DNA of 64,000 nt from Rhineura floridana (taxonomy: Eukaryota; Chordata; Lepidosauria; Squamata; Rhineuridae): the NCBI RefSeq assembly GCF_030035675.1, contig NC_084489.1, positions 50,563,898-50,627,897 on the forward strand. The letters run 5' to 3'. The notes under the pieces were generated by a model, which was not told where the DNA came from, did no database searches, and was given only the letters and a program-made list of their open reading frames with translations. The position numbers were made by a program, and so were the translations under genes. This document shows positions 21,958 to 35,065 of the stretch, in pieces. Each line of letters begins with the position of its first letter. Position 1 is the first letter of the stretch.

Positions 21958-22236
21958 CAGCATCAAAGGACCCACTGGCAAATTCCTTGGAACATGAGGT
22001 TACTGATAAGGATGATATGGTATTACTGATTGAGATTCTCAATGCATCTTCTTTGGATGACGGTGAATTCAGCAGAGAATGGACAGCTGTCTTTGGAGAG
22101 GATCCACTTGCTGACATAGCCACAAACTCTTCTGTAGGAGAAATGGAGAGTAATCAGTCATCAGCATCAACATCAGGCTTTCTTCCTTCTCAGCTTTTAG
22201 ACCAAAATATGAATGATTTGCAGTCCTCCCTTCAAG
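21958..22236 (+). CDS. ICA1: ICA1 coding exon, conserved C-terminal region
   Basis: This 279-bp exon encodes the start of the conserved ICA69 C-terminal domain. It runs from A-A-S-K-D-P-L-A-N-S through D-K-D-D-M-V-L-L-I-E-I-L-N-A-S-S, G-E-F-S-R-E-W-T-A-V-F-G to G-F-L-P-S-Q-L-L-D-Q-N-M-N-D-L-Q-S-S-L-Q. It matches mammalian ICA1 closely (KDDLLLLSEIFNASSLEEGE, SGFLPSQLLDQNMKDLQASL). The acceptor is CCCCCAG at 21951-21957, directly followed by a second CAG, which makes a NAGNAG tandem acceptor. Use of the second site would drop one alanine. The donor is GTAGGC at 22237. It is phase 1 at both ends. The protein is cytosolic and associates with Golgi and secretory-vesicle membranes. Confidence 0.97.
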
Positions 22237-22524
22237 GTAGGCTTGTTTTGTTGCTGGTGTTAAGAAACCTTTAGAGGTAGAACACAGCTTGTTGCTAAGT
22301 GATTTTACCCTTTATTACAAAGTTAGCAACTTGATTGGCTCAGTGGACCAACCTTATATGCACACTTGAAAATGGGGTATGCATATGTGCATGCCAACAA
22401 ACACACATACTTATTGGGTGGGTTTGGACATAAACACTAAATCATAGCATAGTGTTATATGCATGAGTTTGGGCTTGTGCATTCTCTCTACTCTTACAGA
22501 GTGGCCATGAGGAGGCGATTACAT

Positions 22525-22710
22525 AAGAACATAGAAAGCTGCCTTATACCACATCAGATCATTGGTCCACCTAGCTCAATATTGTCTACCCTCCCTGGCA
22601 GTGGCTCTCATTGGTTTCAGACAGGGGTTTCTCCCAGCTTGGAGGTGCCAGGGATTGGACCTGGGACTTTTTGCATGCAAAGCAAATGTTCTACTACTGA
22701 GCCATGGCCC
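22525..22710 (-). repeat. tRNA-Ala-like SINE
   Basis: On the minus strand: GGGCCATGGCTCAGTAGTAG (A box), TTTGCATGC anticodon arm, AAAAGTCCCAGGTCCAATCC (B box), then a unique body ending TCTGATGTGGTATAAGGCAG and CTTTCTATGTTC. The layout matches a tRNA-derived SINE common in reptiles. Other copies lie at 21725, 37846 and 39305. Confidence 0.8.
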
Positions 22711-24079
22711 TTCCCCAAAGAAGCAACTGCTTCCATTTTAACCTAACCGCAGTTTGCTGTTTTGTCCAAACTAGGACCAGCTGTGTGATTGGTTAAGCAA
22801 TGGTTTGTCATTTATGATCCTGATCTGTTTGGTCAAATATAGCAAAAACTAACTGTAGTTCCTAATTCAGACAAAACAGCAAATTGCAGTTCAATTAAAA
22901 CGGAAATGGGAACCTCCTCTTCATGGCCATGCCGGGGAATGGGGGGCAGGCTTCTTCACTAAAGCGAAAGTAGGATTTAATTCCATTACATCTGAATAAA
23001 ACATCTGAATCAATTTGCATAATCTCTCCACTCCCTCTTTCTCTCTCTCTCCTGGGGAGGTTGCATGTATACCTTCCCTCAGGTTACTCACACTAAACTC
23101 ATTTATATATTATGCTCCCTACAATCCTCCTCATTTTTTTGCCCTCCCTAAGTATCAATTGGCTACTCTTGTGTTGTAAGATATATGCATCTGCACAACA
23201 GGCTTAAAACAAAAGTGCTTTATTAATTCACAGCTCTAGTTATTTCAGTGCTTTCATGCACAGAAGACCAACCTCCTTGCTGCCAATATTCTATGTTAAT
23301 ATCTCTGCTGTTTCTTGGGCAGATGCATTTGTGGGAGGGAGGCGTCTAGGGTGAAAGGAAAAATTGTCTCATTATTTTTAGAGTGAAGGGATGACGTGTG
23401 TGAAGGGTTTTAACTCCTCCAGGGTGTTAACGTGGGTTGGTTTGCTTGTCATTTGTTGATGGGAAAATTATTCCTCTGACATTCCTCAGGTAGAAGAAAA
23501 TAGTAGAGCCTGGAGTAGCAATAAAAAGGCTGTTGTTAAAGGGACCCTGTCAAGACTGGCAGGCTTGTATAGATAGGAGCATGTCATCAGTGGCTTTAGT
23601 CCAAGTACTTTGGCTTAATGGACCTGTGGATAGGGACATAACTGGCCTCTTAGTCTAGCATAAATGGTTAATGGAATTGAAGTACTAGAATTTTTAAGGT
23701 GACATGATGCGGTAGAAGGACTAAGAGGCAAACTAGACATGATGAGGAAGATCTGTGAATGGGATCTCCCACAATTGTTGCAGCTGCTTTTTAATTAAAA
23801 AACATCACCGACGGAGGCATTAAATGTAAAAGCAGGTGGTGGAGAGTGGGGGACATATGGTACCTAAACGTTGCTGTGAAAAATAGCCACTTTTGAAAGG
23901 GTGTGATTTAAATCAAGAAGTAGCGTGGAAGGAGAAAGATTAGGTCTCTCTCCACCAGCACTGTGGCCGCACCATAAATCAGCCTCCCACATACCCCACA
24001 ACTACTTTTAAGTTAAAACTACTGTTCACAAATCTCCCACATCATGTCTAGTTTGCCCCTAAGAGATTGAACTGTGACC

Positions 24080-24275
24080 CAGGAGGTCCCTAGATTGAAT
24101 CTTGCCTCTGCCATGAACAGAAGGCTGCTGTATCTGCCCCCCTTCCAATTTGTAATATGGGGTAATAATACTGACCTACTTTATAAAGTTGTTGTAGGTA
24201 TTACTGAGCCAATATATGCACAGTACTTGAATTATCAATGAGTTATCTAGATGTTAAATATCATTATTACAATGT
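24080..24275 (+). repeat. MIR-like CORE-SINE
   Basis: The series GAATCTTGCCTCTGCCATGA, TTTGTAATATGGGGTAATAA, TACTGACCTACTTTATAAAG and GTTGTTGTAGGTATTACTGA follows the MIR body (ATCTGTAAAATGGGGATAAT, ACCTACCTCATAGGGTTGTT). The tRNA-like head is poorly preserved. It is old. Confidence 0.65.
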
Positions 24276-27200
24276 AAGATGCTGCTTTATGATGAGTTAA
24301 GCATATAGGTCTGTAAAGCCCAAATACTGTGGCAGTGACTGTCTGAGGTCTTGGGCAAAAATCTTTAGAAGCATTGCTACCTGAGACACTTTATCTGGAG
24401 ATGCCAGGTGAATTTTGCAAAGCATGTGTTATGTCATAGAGCTGTTGCATGTCTCATTAAAGCTATCTTGGAGCCAAACTATAGGTTACACATCCCTCAA
24501 CATGTCTTCTTTCAAAAAGCAGCCACTGGAGACTGCAGTGGGAGCATCCTTAAAATTACTTTCATCTAGCAGCTTTTCTTTTGATGTGGGACAGAATGGG
24601 AACTTTTCCCTGTAGGGGAAAAAGTAGCTGTGGGCTTTCCAAGACTAGATCAACATTAAGTTGTAATGTAAGAATACCGTGCTTTTCAAAAGCAATAAAA
24701 ATAACATTATACCATTTCTCTTAAATAGCTAATAGAAATTTATTAGATCAGTCAAACTATACTTCACGTGAACCCATTTTGACAACTGGTTTTCCTTAGC
24801 AGTTTGTATATAATAATTTAACTCTAGAATTATTACGTATTAGAGTGAGTAGCTCTCTCTCCAAGGTTCAACAGTATTTCCTAGCCTTGTTACCAGCATT
24901 CTTTATTTCTGGATGCTAAGGATATATAAATGTTAAGGATATATTGTCAACAAAACGTTCCCAAAGCAGTTTACCATTAGAACATTATAAACCATCTTAA
25001 TTCTAAACTTCATACAACAGTTTTTTTTTCTTGATTCTTGTTGACCTTGTCAGCAGCTCCTGGCCTCCAGAACCCTTGGAGTTTTAAGCCACCCATTCCT
25101 CTCCCCCCAAACCCCCCAAAACAAATTGTACCTTGGGTTTTATACAGGCAGGGTGCTACCATCAAAGACAAGAATCAAAATAGGCTGGAATTCTAGCCTT
25201 GACAACAAGGAGATCCCACAACTTTTCTTAACAGTTTCCCTTGACAACTACCATCAAGATTTTCCTTTATTTTATATATAAGATTTTAGGGTGGTTTGTG
25301 GAAAAAATTCTCCACTTGCACTATGTCTTTTGGGGAAATTGTTTGTTCTGTTAGGTGAAGGGGAATGCCTTGAATGTGCTATCACCGATGAGTTATGTAA
25401 AATGTTTGTAGTCTTTTAGCATCTTTGTGGCCCGTGAAATTTATAAAGGTGTCCCCCACAAATGCTCAGTACAAGCCTGTTGTGAGGGAAGGTTAGGTAA
25501 AAGGGGAGGGATGGAATGGAATGTTGAGTGAGACCAAGTGACAGGAAGGGAAGTTTGATTGGAAAATCCCAGAATGTGGCTGTGTGGGGGACAGAAAAAG
25601 ACTTTGGCGTGTGTGTGTGTGTGCAGGGGAGAGATAAGAGAAATTTGAAAGTACTCACAAACCAGGCCTAGGCCTTGAAGTGTTTACAATTCAGGTAGGC
25701 CAAGAGGTTTAGGTTAGATGTGAAAATAGACAGGGAGAAGAAATCACAGGAGATGAGTAAAAATAGTTTGAAAATATCTCTGACGTGCACAGTGTCTGTT
25801 TTTTTGATGGACAGCTTCTAAAGGCACAGGGGCATCTGCAGAAAAAAAGGAAGAAGGCGATTTAGTGGGCTTGTGTGTTCTTTATCGGCTGAATTTCTTC
25901 TTTGTTTATTGCAACATGTAAGGCTAGGCTTGTCAGTTGTCCCAAAAACACCCAGCCTGGCTAGCTCCTGCAGCTTAAGCAACTGTACTATGTGCAGAAA
26001 TCAGCTTGGGTGATTGTAGGGCATGGAAACCAACATGACTCCCTGCTAATGTCCCCCAATGAATAGGTTGTTGGAAGAAGAAAAGCAGCAGCAGTCAGTA
26101 AAAGTTGGCAAACCCATTAAAGACAGGAGCCTGGCTAGAGAAAATGTTGGCAACCTTATTTCACTTAATAAATTAACCATTTAATAGACATAAGATAAAT
26201 TGTGTGTGAATTCCTGTCCTTGTAAATGGTGTATAATTTCTTACTAATATGACTATCTCTTCCTTTCTTATTTATTTAAATGCCAGGAAATTACAGTTGT
26301 TAAGGGCCATGCCCTTAACAGACACATTATTTAGGGAATGTTGATATGGTATGGTATCCTATCCTGAAGATAGTTCCATCTAATGGTAGCCTCAACATAG
26401 ACTCCTTGTATCATTCCAATGAACGACAAGTCTGGGATTTAGGTATGCCATTAACAGCCATCCAACTCCAAGGAGCTACTGAACTGTGGCCCTTAACAGC
26501 AGTAATTGCCCAGCATTTTGCAGCCTAAGTGGTCATGGAAAGCCCTTAACACAACGTGTTAAACCGAAAGCTTTCTTGGTAATAAATTCAGATTTTATGA
26601 TCTGCTGTAATCCCCAAGCACTTTGATAGGACAGTGAGCTGGTTCTCTTTTATGTTTAAACATGTTTCTTTTGAACATGCAATATTTTACATTTGTCTTT
26701 ATAAAGTTCAGCCTACAATACAGTCACAGATCATTTAAAGGATTTGCTAGTGGAATTTTTTATTATTGATGATTTTCGCAGCATGCTTTCCATTGTGCCA
26801 AATGTAATTATCTTGTTCAGATTTCTAAGAAACCCATAGTGCTGGCTGGGACTCCAGCCTGAAAGAGCATGATTTGCCCAAGGCCAATGAAAAAGATCAG
26901 GGCTGAGCCAGGGGTTTGGGTTTTTTGTCTCCTTGGTTGAAAGCCAACACACTTCCCTTTGGACAGAACACATTGTGGTCAACTCAGCTGTTTGCAGTGG
27001 TATTAGTTATCGACGACATCCAGCACAGTATTGAGAGAGCTTGTTTTTCTTCAAAGTTAACCAGTAAAAACTATGCCCTGTTGAATAATTGAAGGAATAT
27101 TATAAATGCAAATAACCTCTCATTATGGCTGAAGAGCCAACTGGGGCAACTGTATTTTAGAACTTCCATTCCTGGTAACGTGAATAGTTTTCTTGTAAAG

Positions 27201-27349
27201 TACATTAAACACAGGCTTTGCTTGTTAGTTGAAAATGTCTTTTTGCTAGGATTATTTTTCAGCAATCTATTGAGTATATGACTGGCATAGAACAGTATTC
27301 TTCAACTGCAATTTACAGCCTTAATCCACAATGCCAGTTAAGTGAACTA

Positions 27350-27525
27350 GGGAGCTACTGCAGTCCAGTGTTGGACTGGGAATGTAGAAGACTTGTGATC
27401 AAAGCAGCTGTGTACAAGTCACCAGCCTTTTGCCTCAATTTTCCATCTAAAACTGAGAATAATACAGAGGGTTTCTGTATTGTAAGGCAGTTGCACATTA
27501 AAAGTGGTACATAAATGAAATAAAT
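27350..27525 (+). repeat. MIR-like CORE-SINE
   Basis: AGTGTTGGACTGGGAATGTA, TCACCAGCCTTTTGCCTCAA, TTTTCCATCTAAAACTGAGA and a TAAAAGTGGTACATAAATGA tail follow the MIR/CORE-SINE order. Diverged, plus orientation. Confidence 0.6.
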
Positions 27526-28217
27526 TAAACCTATTCATTGTTTTTGATGGCATCATCTAATCTGCTGTTTTACTTGTATAATATTCCTAGTAAAATCCCA
27601 AATAATAAAATATGTTGGTAAGAAACAATGTCATACAAAAGAATCCTGGCAGGCAAGAAAATCTTTCTGCAGACGCTTGTTTTTTCTCTTTTTACTTGGT
27701 AATGCATTCACTGTGGTGGATGCTTTTATCAGTATGGAAGAATGGGGGGGAGGTTGAGGAATAAGCAGCAAATTAGCCAAGTCAGGTTCCTAGCTGTGCT
27801 CATGCAGCGGTTTTTTCATTGATCAAATTAACTGGGTATCTTTTTTTTAATGCTGGAGTCTAGATACCATTAGGCTGCTTAAATCTCATTTCCTTCAATG
27901 AGATTTAATAATCTTAAGGTTGAGTTCAAATGTTATGCTAACACTATGGTTTAAGGTTCCACATGTGCAACAGGCAAACCATGGTTTTGAGCTGCTTGTC
28001 TGCTTTTGTTTCCAATCTGCTCAGTACTCTGCACCATACTTTTGCTTCCACTTCAATGGTACAATGGTCTCTTGAAGTGGAGGAATGGCCTTGACTATGG
28101 TTTGTCAATGGTCTTTGAATAATTCTGACATAACAGCAACTGTGACTTCAGACTCTGGTGTCAGATCCTGGTTTGTCAGCCCAAAACACATGGACCAACT
28201 CGGATGTAATGCTAAAC

Positions 28218-28352
28218 CAGGGATGGGGAACCTGTGGCACTCCAGATGTTGAACTGCAACTTGCATCATCCCTGACCATTGACCATGTTGGCTGGGGCTG
28301 ATGGGAGTTATAGTTCAACAACAGCTGGAGGGCCACAGGTTCCCCATCCCTG
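28218..28352. mobile_element. hAT-type MITE, well preserved
   Basis: The ends CAGGGATGGGGAACCTGTGG and CCACAGGTTCCCCATCCCTG are perfect inverted repeats over 20 bp. The core GATGGGAGTTATAGTTCAAC pairs with the left half. The flanks TGCTAAAC / TGTTAAAA agree at 6 of 8 positions. Confidence 0.85.
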
Positions 28353-28594
28353 TGTTAAAATATAGTTTAACATTGTAGATTGTAACATTATTTGATGTGA
28401 ATATATGTACATCTTAACTAATTAGTATGATTTAGTCATTAAGGATATTGACAACAATTTATGTTTGATTTTAAGATAATAATAAAAGGTGGTAACATGG
28501 TAGGAATGAGTCTGCTTGCATCTCTGGTGTGAGCACTCCCACTTCCTCTCCTCTTCTGGCATGACCACGAGGAGGAGATTGAAACCATCCACTT

Positions 28595-29250
28595 TGTTGT
28601 TGTTATGTGCCTTCAAGTCGATTACAACTTATGAATCAGTGACCTCCAAGAGCATCTGTCATAAACCACCCTGTTCAGATCTTGTAAGTTCAGGTCTGTG
28701 GCTTCCTTTATGGAATCAATCCATCTCTTGTTTGGCCTTCCTCTTTTTCTACTCCCTTCTGTTTTTCCCAGCATTATTGTCTTTTCTAGTGAAACATGTT
28801 TTCTCATTATGTGTCCAAAGTATGATAACCTCAGTTTCATCATCTTAGCTTCTAGTGACAGTTCTGGTTTAATTTGTTCTAACACCCAATTATTGGTCTT
28901 TTTTGCAGTCCATGGTATCTGCAAAGCTCTCCTCCAACACCACATTTCAAACAAGTTGATTTTTCTCTTATCAGCTTTTTTCACTGTCCAACTTTCAGAT
29001 CCATACATAGAAATCAGGAATACCATGGTCTGAATGATCCTGACTTTGGTGTTCAGTGATACATCTTTGCATTTGAGGACCTTTTCTAGTTCTGTCACAG
29101 CTGCCCTCCCCAGTCCTAGCCTTCTTCTGATTTCTTGCCTATTGTCTCCATTTTGGTTAATGACTGCGCCAAGGTATTGATAATCCTTGAGAAGTTCAAT
29201 GTCCTCATTGTCAGCTTTAAAGTTACATAAATCTTCTGTTGTCATTACTG
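28595..29250 (-). mobile_element. BovB (RTE) LINE, 3' end
   Basis: The minus strand carries a 207-codon open frame (29245-28622) covering the end of the RTE/BovB protein: Y-Q-Y-L-G-A-V-I-N, R-R-R-L-G-L-G-R-A-A, M-Y-G-S-E-S-W-T-V-K-K, W-C-W-R-R-A-L-Q-I-P-W-T, L-S-Y-F-G-H-I-M-R and G-R-P-N-K-R-W-I-D-S-I. All are in BovB order. The 3' end ATCGACTTGAAGGCACATAA with CAACAACAA matches the tail shared with Sauria-type SINEs. The reverse transcriptase core and endonuclease are absent. No stop interrupts what remains. Confidence 0.92.
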
Positions 29251-29324
29251 GTCTTTTTGACGTTCAGCTGTAGTCCTGCTTTTGTGTTACATCTGAAGTG
29301 GGCCAGTCTCTGGTTAGTTTAAGC

Positions 29325-29460
29325 CAGGAGTAGCCAATGTGATGTCCTCCAGATGTTGTTATACTACATTTCCATCCTCTCTGACCATTGGCCATGCTGT
29401 CTGGGATTGATTGAGTTGGAATCCAGCAACATCTGGAGGGCACCACATTGGGTAACACTG
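29325..29460. mobile_element. hAT-type MITE, diverged
   Basis: CAGGAGTAGCCAATGTGATG on the left and CACCACATTGGGTAACACTG on the right are inverted, with CCAGATGTTGTTATACTACA and CAGCAACATCTGGAGGGC inside. Confidence 0.7.
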
Positions 29461-29499
29461 GTTTATTGAAACAAACCAAAGCAAAACCATAGTTTATAC

Positions 29500-29625
29500 C
29501 ACTGTTCTTCAACTTTGGGTCCCCAGATGATGACTCCCACCAACCCCAGACAGCTTAGCCAGTGCCCAAGGATGTTAGGAGTTGTAGTCCAACAACATCT
29601 GGGGACCCAAAGTTGAAGAACAGTG
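29500..29625. mobile_element. hAT-type MITE (CACTGTTCTTCAAC subfamily)
   Basis: The ends CACTGTTCTTCAACTTTGGG and CCCAAAGTTGAAGAACAGTG are perfect 20-bp inverted repeats; the pairing continues into GTCCCCAGATG. It is the same subfamily as the copy at 5271. Confidence 0.85.
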
Positions 29626-31124
29626 GTTAAACTAACCAGAGTTTCTGATTCCAATATAACAAAAAGCTATAGGTGAATTAAACTGGGAAGCAGTTGATTC
29701 CAATCTCCTCCCTGCAGCTTTGTTGGAGGAGGAGAGGAGAAGCAGAAGCATTTATGCCTGAAGCTCAAACAGGCACTTCCCCGTAACTCTAAATTATGGC
29801 TTAATGTTTCATCTGAACCAAGCTAGTTTCTGGGGAGCTCAAGTTCAGACACCGAAACAAACCATAGTTTATCTAAATACAACACTTTTGAGTTCCAGCT
29901 GAACTCAGTTTGTGCACTAGATTTCAGATATTAATCAAGTAAACATACCTGTTAACCCCCATCAACCATCATGCAGACAGACATGTTACAGAGATGCTTC
30001 ACTTGTGTCACAGGTTAAGAATATACACAACTTTTTACAGGATCAGGAAATTATCTTAATTGTGTTTTGCTGTCCCCTAGTCTTTTGTCTAGTAAATACC
30101 TCCTTTTTTTGTCTGACTTTAAATTTGTGTTGTTACTGAGCCTATTTATTCTCAGTCTTGACTTGGGCCTGCAGAGACTGTTGTAGTACAAGTAACTGTT
30201 CTTTTTGAAGTGTTTTCCATGCATGTGAAAGAAGGTTAGCTTCACAGCAAAAATGATCTGAGGGTGTTTTAAATATTCTGCTGAAGATATAGCTTCCTCT
30301 AGCTACTTTTAACTGCACAGACTGCTTTAACACAAAAAAAATCACTTTCTCCCCTCCCACTCTACCTGTATTTCATTTTGCTAATATTAATTAAAGGAAT
30401 AGTTTTTAATTTGCATGTATATCAACTGTGTTCTCCAGCTGAACGATCTAGCTGCTGCTTCCATTTTTAAATTTAATTGAGGCCAGCAGAATGTTTATTT
30501 GCTTTGCTTCAGCTTTTCCACATTTGTACAGTTGCTGGCAGAAGAGTAGGAGGTTTGGTTTCCTTAATGTCTTGCTGATAAACATGCGTCTAGTCATATC
30601 ACGAGCTGCTCTTTGAGTGGCCACATTAAACACGTTTGTCTCCCAAAGGAAAATTTCTCCTGTTTGACTTTATAGTATGTTAGCAACAGAAAATGGAAAC
30701 ACAGAGAGGTACTTGTAACAGTATTCAGATGTTTTTTCTAATCATCCTTTTTGTCCGAACCCATGTATCCATAGGGTAAATGGGCCAGGTGCTGGCCACC
30801 CTAATTAATTAGTCATGTCAGCTGATCTGTCCCTGCAGGGCTGGAGCCCTTGCTTTCTTGAGTTCAGGGCTGTAGGTTGAAAGGGTTCCAGTTTGCTATT
30901 TGAAGCCAACTCCCAATCAGCAGATAGACCTAGCTTATGAACTCTATTAATAACTTCAAAAATTTCAAGTGTCAATATAAGTTGTACTGTTTGTTTCAAT
31001 AGCTTAAGTGATTTCATGAAGCAAATGAGATAGTTACACTGAATGCATTCCTTCCCCTCCCAAAAAACCAGCCTGAAATCCAGCCCTGGTAAATCGCACT
31101 GCAGTAACCTTCAATGAGGAAGGG

Positions 31125-31260
31125 AGAGATGTTTAATTTCTATCCCTCCTTTTGACCAAGGTATACAGCAGGAGTTTACAACAGGGTTAAAGTAACATAA
31201 TACAAAGTATGAAATATAAATATTTACTTAAAAATAATGAAACAGAGCTAAAGCAACAGA
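31125..31260 (-). repeat. LINE 3'-tail repeat, diverged
   Basis: TTTCTATCCCTCCTTTTGAC, TACAGCAGGAGTTTACAAC and A-rich sequence resemble a reverse-complement CR1/L2 3' end. Confidence 0.4.
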
Positions 31261-31391
31261 TTCGGACAGGATTTTTTTAAAGAAGAGTTTGGCTCTAGCA
31301 ACTGCTTCAGGTATTGCTGCCTTGAGTGGTGTGAGCTCATTAAGTAATTATGGTTGGTTGACAGAAATATAACTCTGCTATTGAATTTTAG

Positions 31392-31487
31392 GTTGGGCAG
31401 CCAGCAACATTAGCCCTTCTCCTGCTCCGCAGACAACTCAGAAATCCAACAGCCTGAACATGGCCATCAACAAGACACCTATGAAAG
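31392..31487 (+). CDS. ICA1: ICA1 cassette exon (96 bp)
   Basis: The exon encodes G-W-A-A-S-N-I-S-P-S-P-A-P-Q-T-T-Q-K-S-N, then S-L-N-M-A-I-N-K-T-P-M-K. The acceptor is TTTTAG at 31386-31391 and the donor GTGAAA at 31488. Frame and phase (1 at both ends) fit the flanking exons exactly. The mammalian protein, as I recall it, runs from LQASLQ straight to EPAKAASDLTAW. Skipping this exon here would give [15 protein letters not shown], the mammalian arrangement. It is therefore best read as an in-frame cassette exon. The Ser/Pro/Gln-rich content suggests a disordered spacer inside the C-terminal domain. Expression is not shown by sequence alone. Confidence 0.75.
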
Positions 31488-32939
<1,452 letters not shown>

Positions 32940-33075
32940 GTTGTCTGCCTGTGATAACTCTCACATCAAAAATACATTTCTTGGGGCTTTAGAAGATTTA
33001 AAACCAGATCAGTGTACTGTTGTGCAACTTCTGACATCTGTGCCATTATAATAAAATCAAGGGATTCACCTTATC
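32940..33075 (+). other. ICA1: ICA1 3' UTR, minimal extent
   Basis: This is the sequence from the stop to about 20 bp past the first AATAAA (33050-33055). A longer UTR is possible: another AATAAA lies near 33727. The cleavage site cannot be fixed from sequence. Confidence 0.5.
33050..33055 (+). promoter_or_regulatory. Candidate ICA1 poly(A) signal
   Basis: A canonical AATAAA lies 111 bp after the ICA1 stop. There is a T-rich stretch about 20-75 bp downstream. Other signals further on could also be used. Confidence 0.4.
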
Positions 33076-34388
33076 CTTTCTATAGGTAACAGTTATTTGC
33101 TCTTGTTTTGTATAAAGAGTTTGCATATTCTTTTTTTGTACGTGAATGTACTGAATGAAGTTTTGATTTAGAGAGGACTACTGAATAGATTAGTGTACTT
33201 GCTGTAACTTGGCTTTTGGCAGGCAGGGTGCCACAGCTAATACAAGAGTGAAATATAAGTGATAAACCTATTTTTATATATTTTCTTTGTGTAAATCAGA
33301 AAACAAAATCATGTAATTGGAGACTGCATGACTCAGTAGTATGTCACATCCTACTGTTTAGATAGTAGGATGTGATACTTATACTGCTGCAGTGTTAATT
33401 TATAATTTCTATTATTAGTATCCATAGTGAAAAATCTATACTTTGGGGCTAATCATTAGAGAATAATATTTGAGTATCTGTGAATCTGCTGTACTCGTTC
33501 TCTAAATTATTAGGCAAATGGCATTGCATAAGTCCAAGCCAGCTGCCCAATCTCCATCCTTCAAGCGTGTTCTGTAGCGCCGGCAGTTTCTGCAATTAGA
33601 GACCAGGTGATATTGACTTTGCCAACATGTGCATTTACAGTAATCATGGTTTCCATACAAAGCACTTTTTCATCAGAGCTCATTTCATACACACATGTTC
33701 TTGAACCTATTGCGACACTCTCCTTTAATAAAAATGGTTTTGGAAAAAAAATTGTGTAAATGCACCTTTGTCAGTGGGAATGTGGGCAATTCAACAGATG
33801 GAAACATAATTTTTAGTCAGAAGCTTTAATTCATTGCTTAAAAGAACATCACATGAAATCAGGTGGCAAGAGCAGGACCGTCAGGAGCACATGAGCATCC
33901 TCAAGCATCTGGCAGGGCACACTGTAAATGCCTGTCCTGAGACTCCCTTAAAAAAAAAAATCTCAATCTTCTGATCAGTGCTAGAGATCACTAATGCCTG
34001 GGAGCTAGCACTTACATTTCCCATAACGCCCCTAACTTCATGTCACTCAAGGGCATTGCAGGCAATTTAAATAGTGAATTTAAAAGGTGTTGATCAAAGT
34101 CCTCCTGCTGTCCACTGCAGCCACCAGGTAAGTCTTCTAGGATTCATCCATGTAGAAGGGATTTCATCAGAAGGCACCGTGCCCAGGGCCCTCTGAAACT
34201 TGAAATGAGCCCTGGTCAAGAAAATATTGTACTCAAGATTATGCTTCAGTTGCTATTTTCCTTCAGGTTGGCAGCTCTATACTCTCTTCCTCTTTATATT
34301 TCTATTGTGTGATGCTTAAGAAGCAGGTGTTCATGCTTTCCTTGGCTTGACCGTTTTAGACAACTTTGAAAACAGGCTGTAAGTAGAG

Positions 34389-34524
34389 CAGGGTTGGGGA
34401 AGCTGTGGCCCTCCAGATGTTTCTGAGCTCCAGCTCCCATCAGCTGCACCAACATGGTCAATGGTTAGGGATTATGGGAGCTGGAGTCAGCAACATCAAG
34501 AGGGCCATAGATTCCCCACCCCTG
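34389..34524. mobile_element. hAT-type MITE
   Basis: The ends CAGGGTTGGGGAAGCTGTGG and TAGATTCCCCACCCCTG are inverted, with flanks AAGTAGAG / CAGTAGAG (7 of 8). The palindromic core is CAGCTCCCATCAGC / ATTATGGGAGCTGG. Confidence 0.85.
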
Positions 34525-35065
34525 CAGTAGAGCATATATCATGTTCTCTCCCTTTGTCTTTTTTAAAAAAGTGTTCTCTGTTTACACAGTCTACACAGCA
34601 AATGGAGGTAAGAATTCTGAAGTCATATAGTAGACTTCATCAGATCAGACATGGATACAATACTCCTCCCACTTTTTTTAAAATCTTCCTGTAAGAAAAG
34701 TTGAGAGATATGTAGTCCAACTATTTTAGTTTTCTACCTGCAGGGTTTTGCATAGGGAAAATTCTCAAAAACATGCTTCCCTACTAAAATAGCACAGTCT
34801 ATTCTGCCACCTCAGGCCTCTACTTCCACCTCATTCTGCTGCATGTGTAGATCCAGCCTACTTACAGAGATTTGTTTTCTAGCCAGCCATTTACTTTCTA
34901 TGTTACTTTGCATTCACACTTAAATTCAAGATGAAAGACTTCTGAATCCGAAACTGAGCAAATACCCAGGCACCTGAATTGAAGTTTTGAAGTGGCCTAA
35001 AGCAGCATAAAAAGCTTATTGAAAAGACAACATCTCTGGCTTACAATAGGTTTTCATTGGTTAGA

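Larger units (their letters stand above)
22237..31391 (+). other. ICA1 intron (9.2 kb)
   Basis: Listed elements are a SINE at 22525, MIR-like repeats at 24080 and 27350, MITEs at 28218, 29325 and 29500, BovB at 28595 and a LINE tail at 31125. 22415-22910 and 27918-28380 look like old foldback repeats rich in AAACCATGGTTT-type words that later received the SINE and a MITE; 29780-29890 may be another. A GT run lies at 25608-25623. In 22911-24079, 24276-27349, 27526-27917 and 29634-31124 I see nothing else I can support. Confidence 0.65.

Noticed and set aside
28622-29245. Host gene or domesticated RT
   Set aside because: The frame is a plain BovB C-terminus with the family's own 3' tail; an open frame this short can be kept by youth alone.
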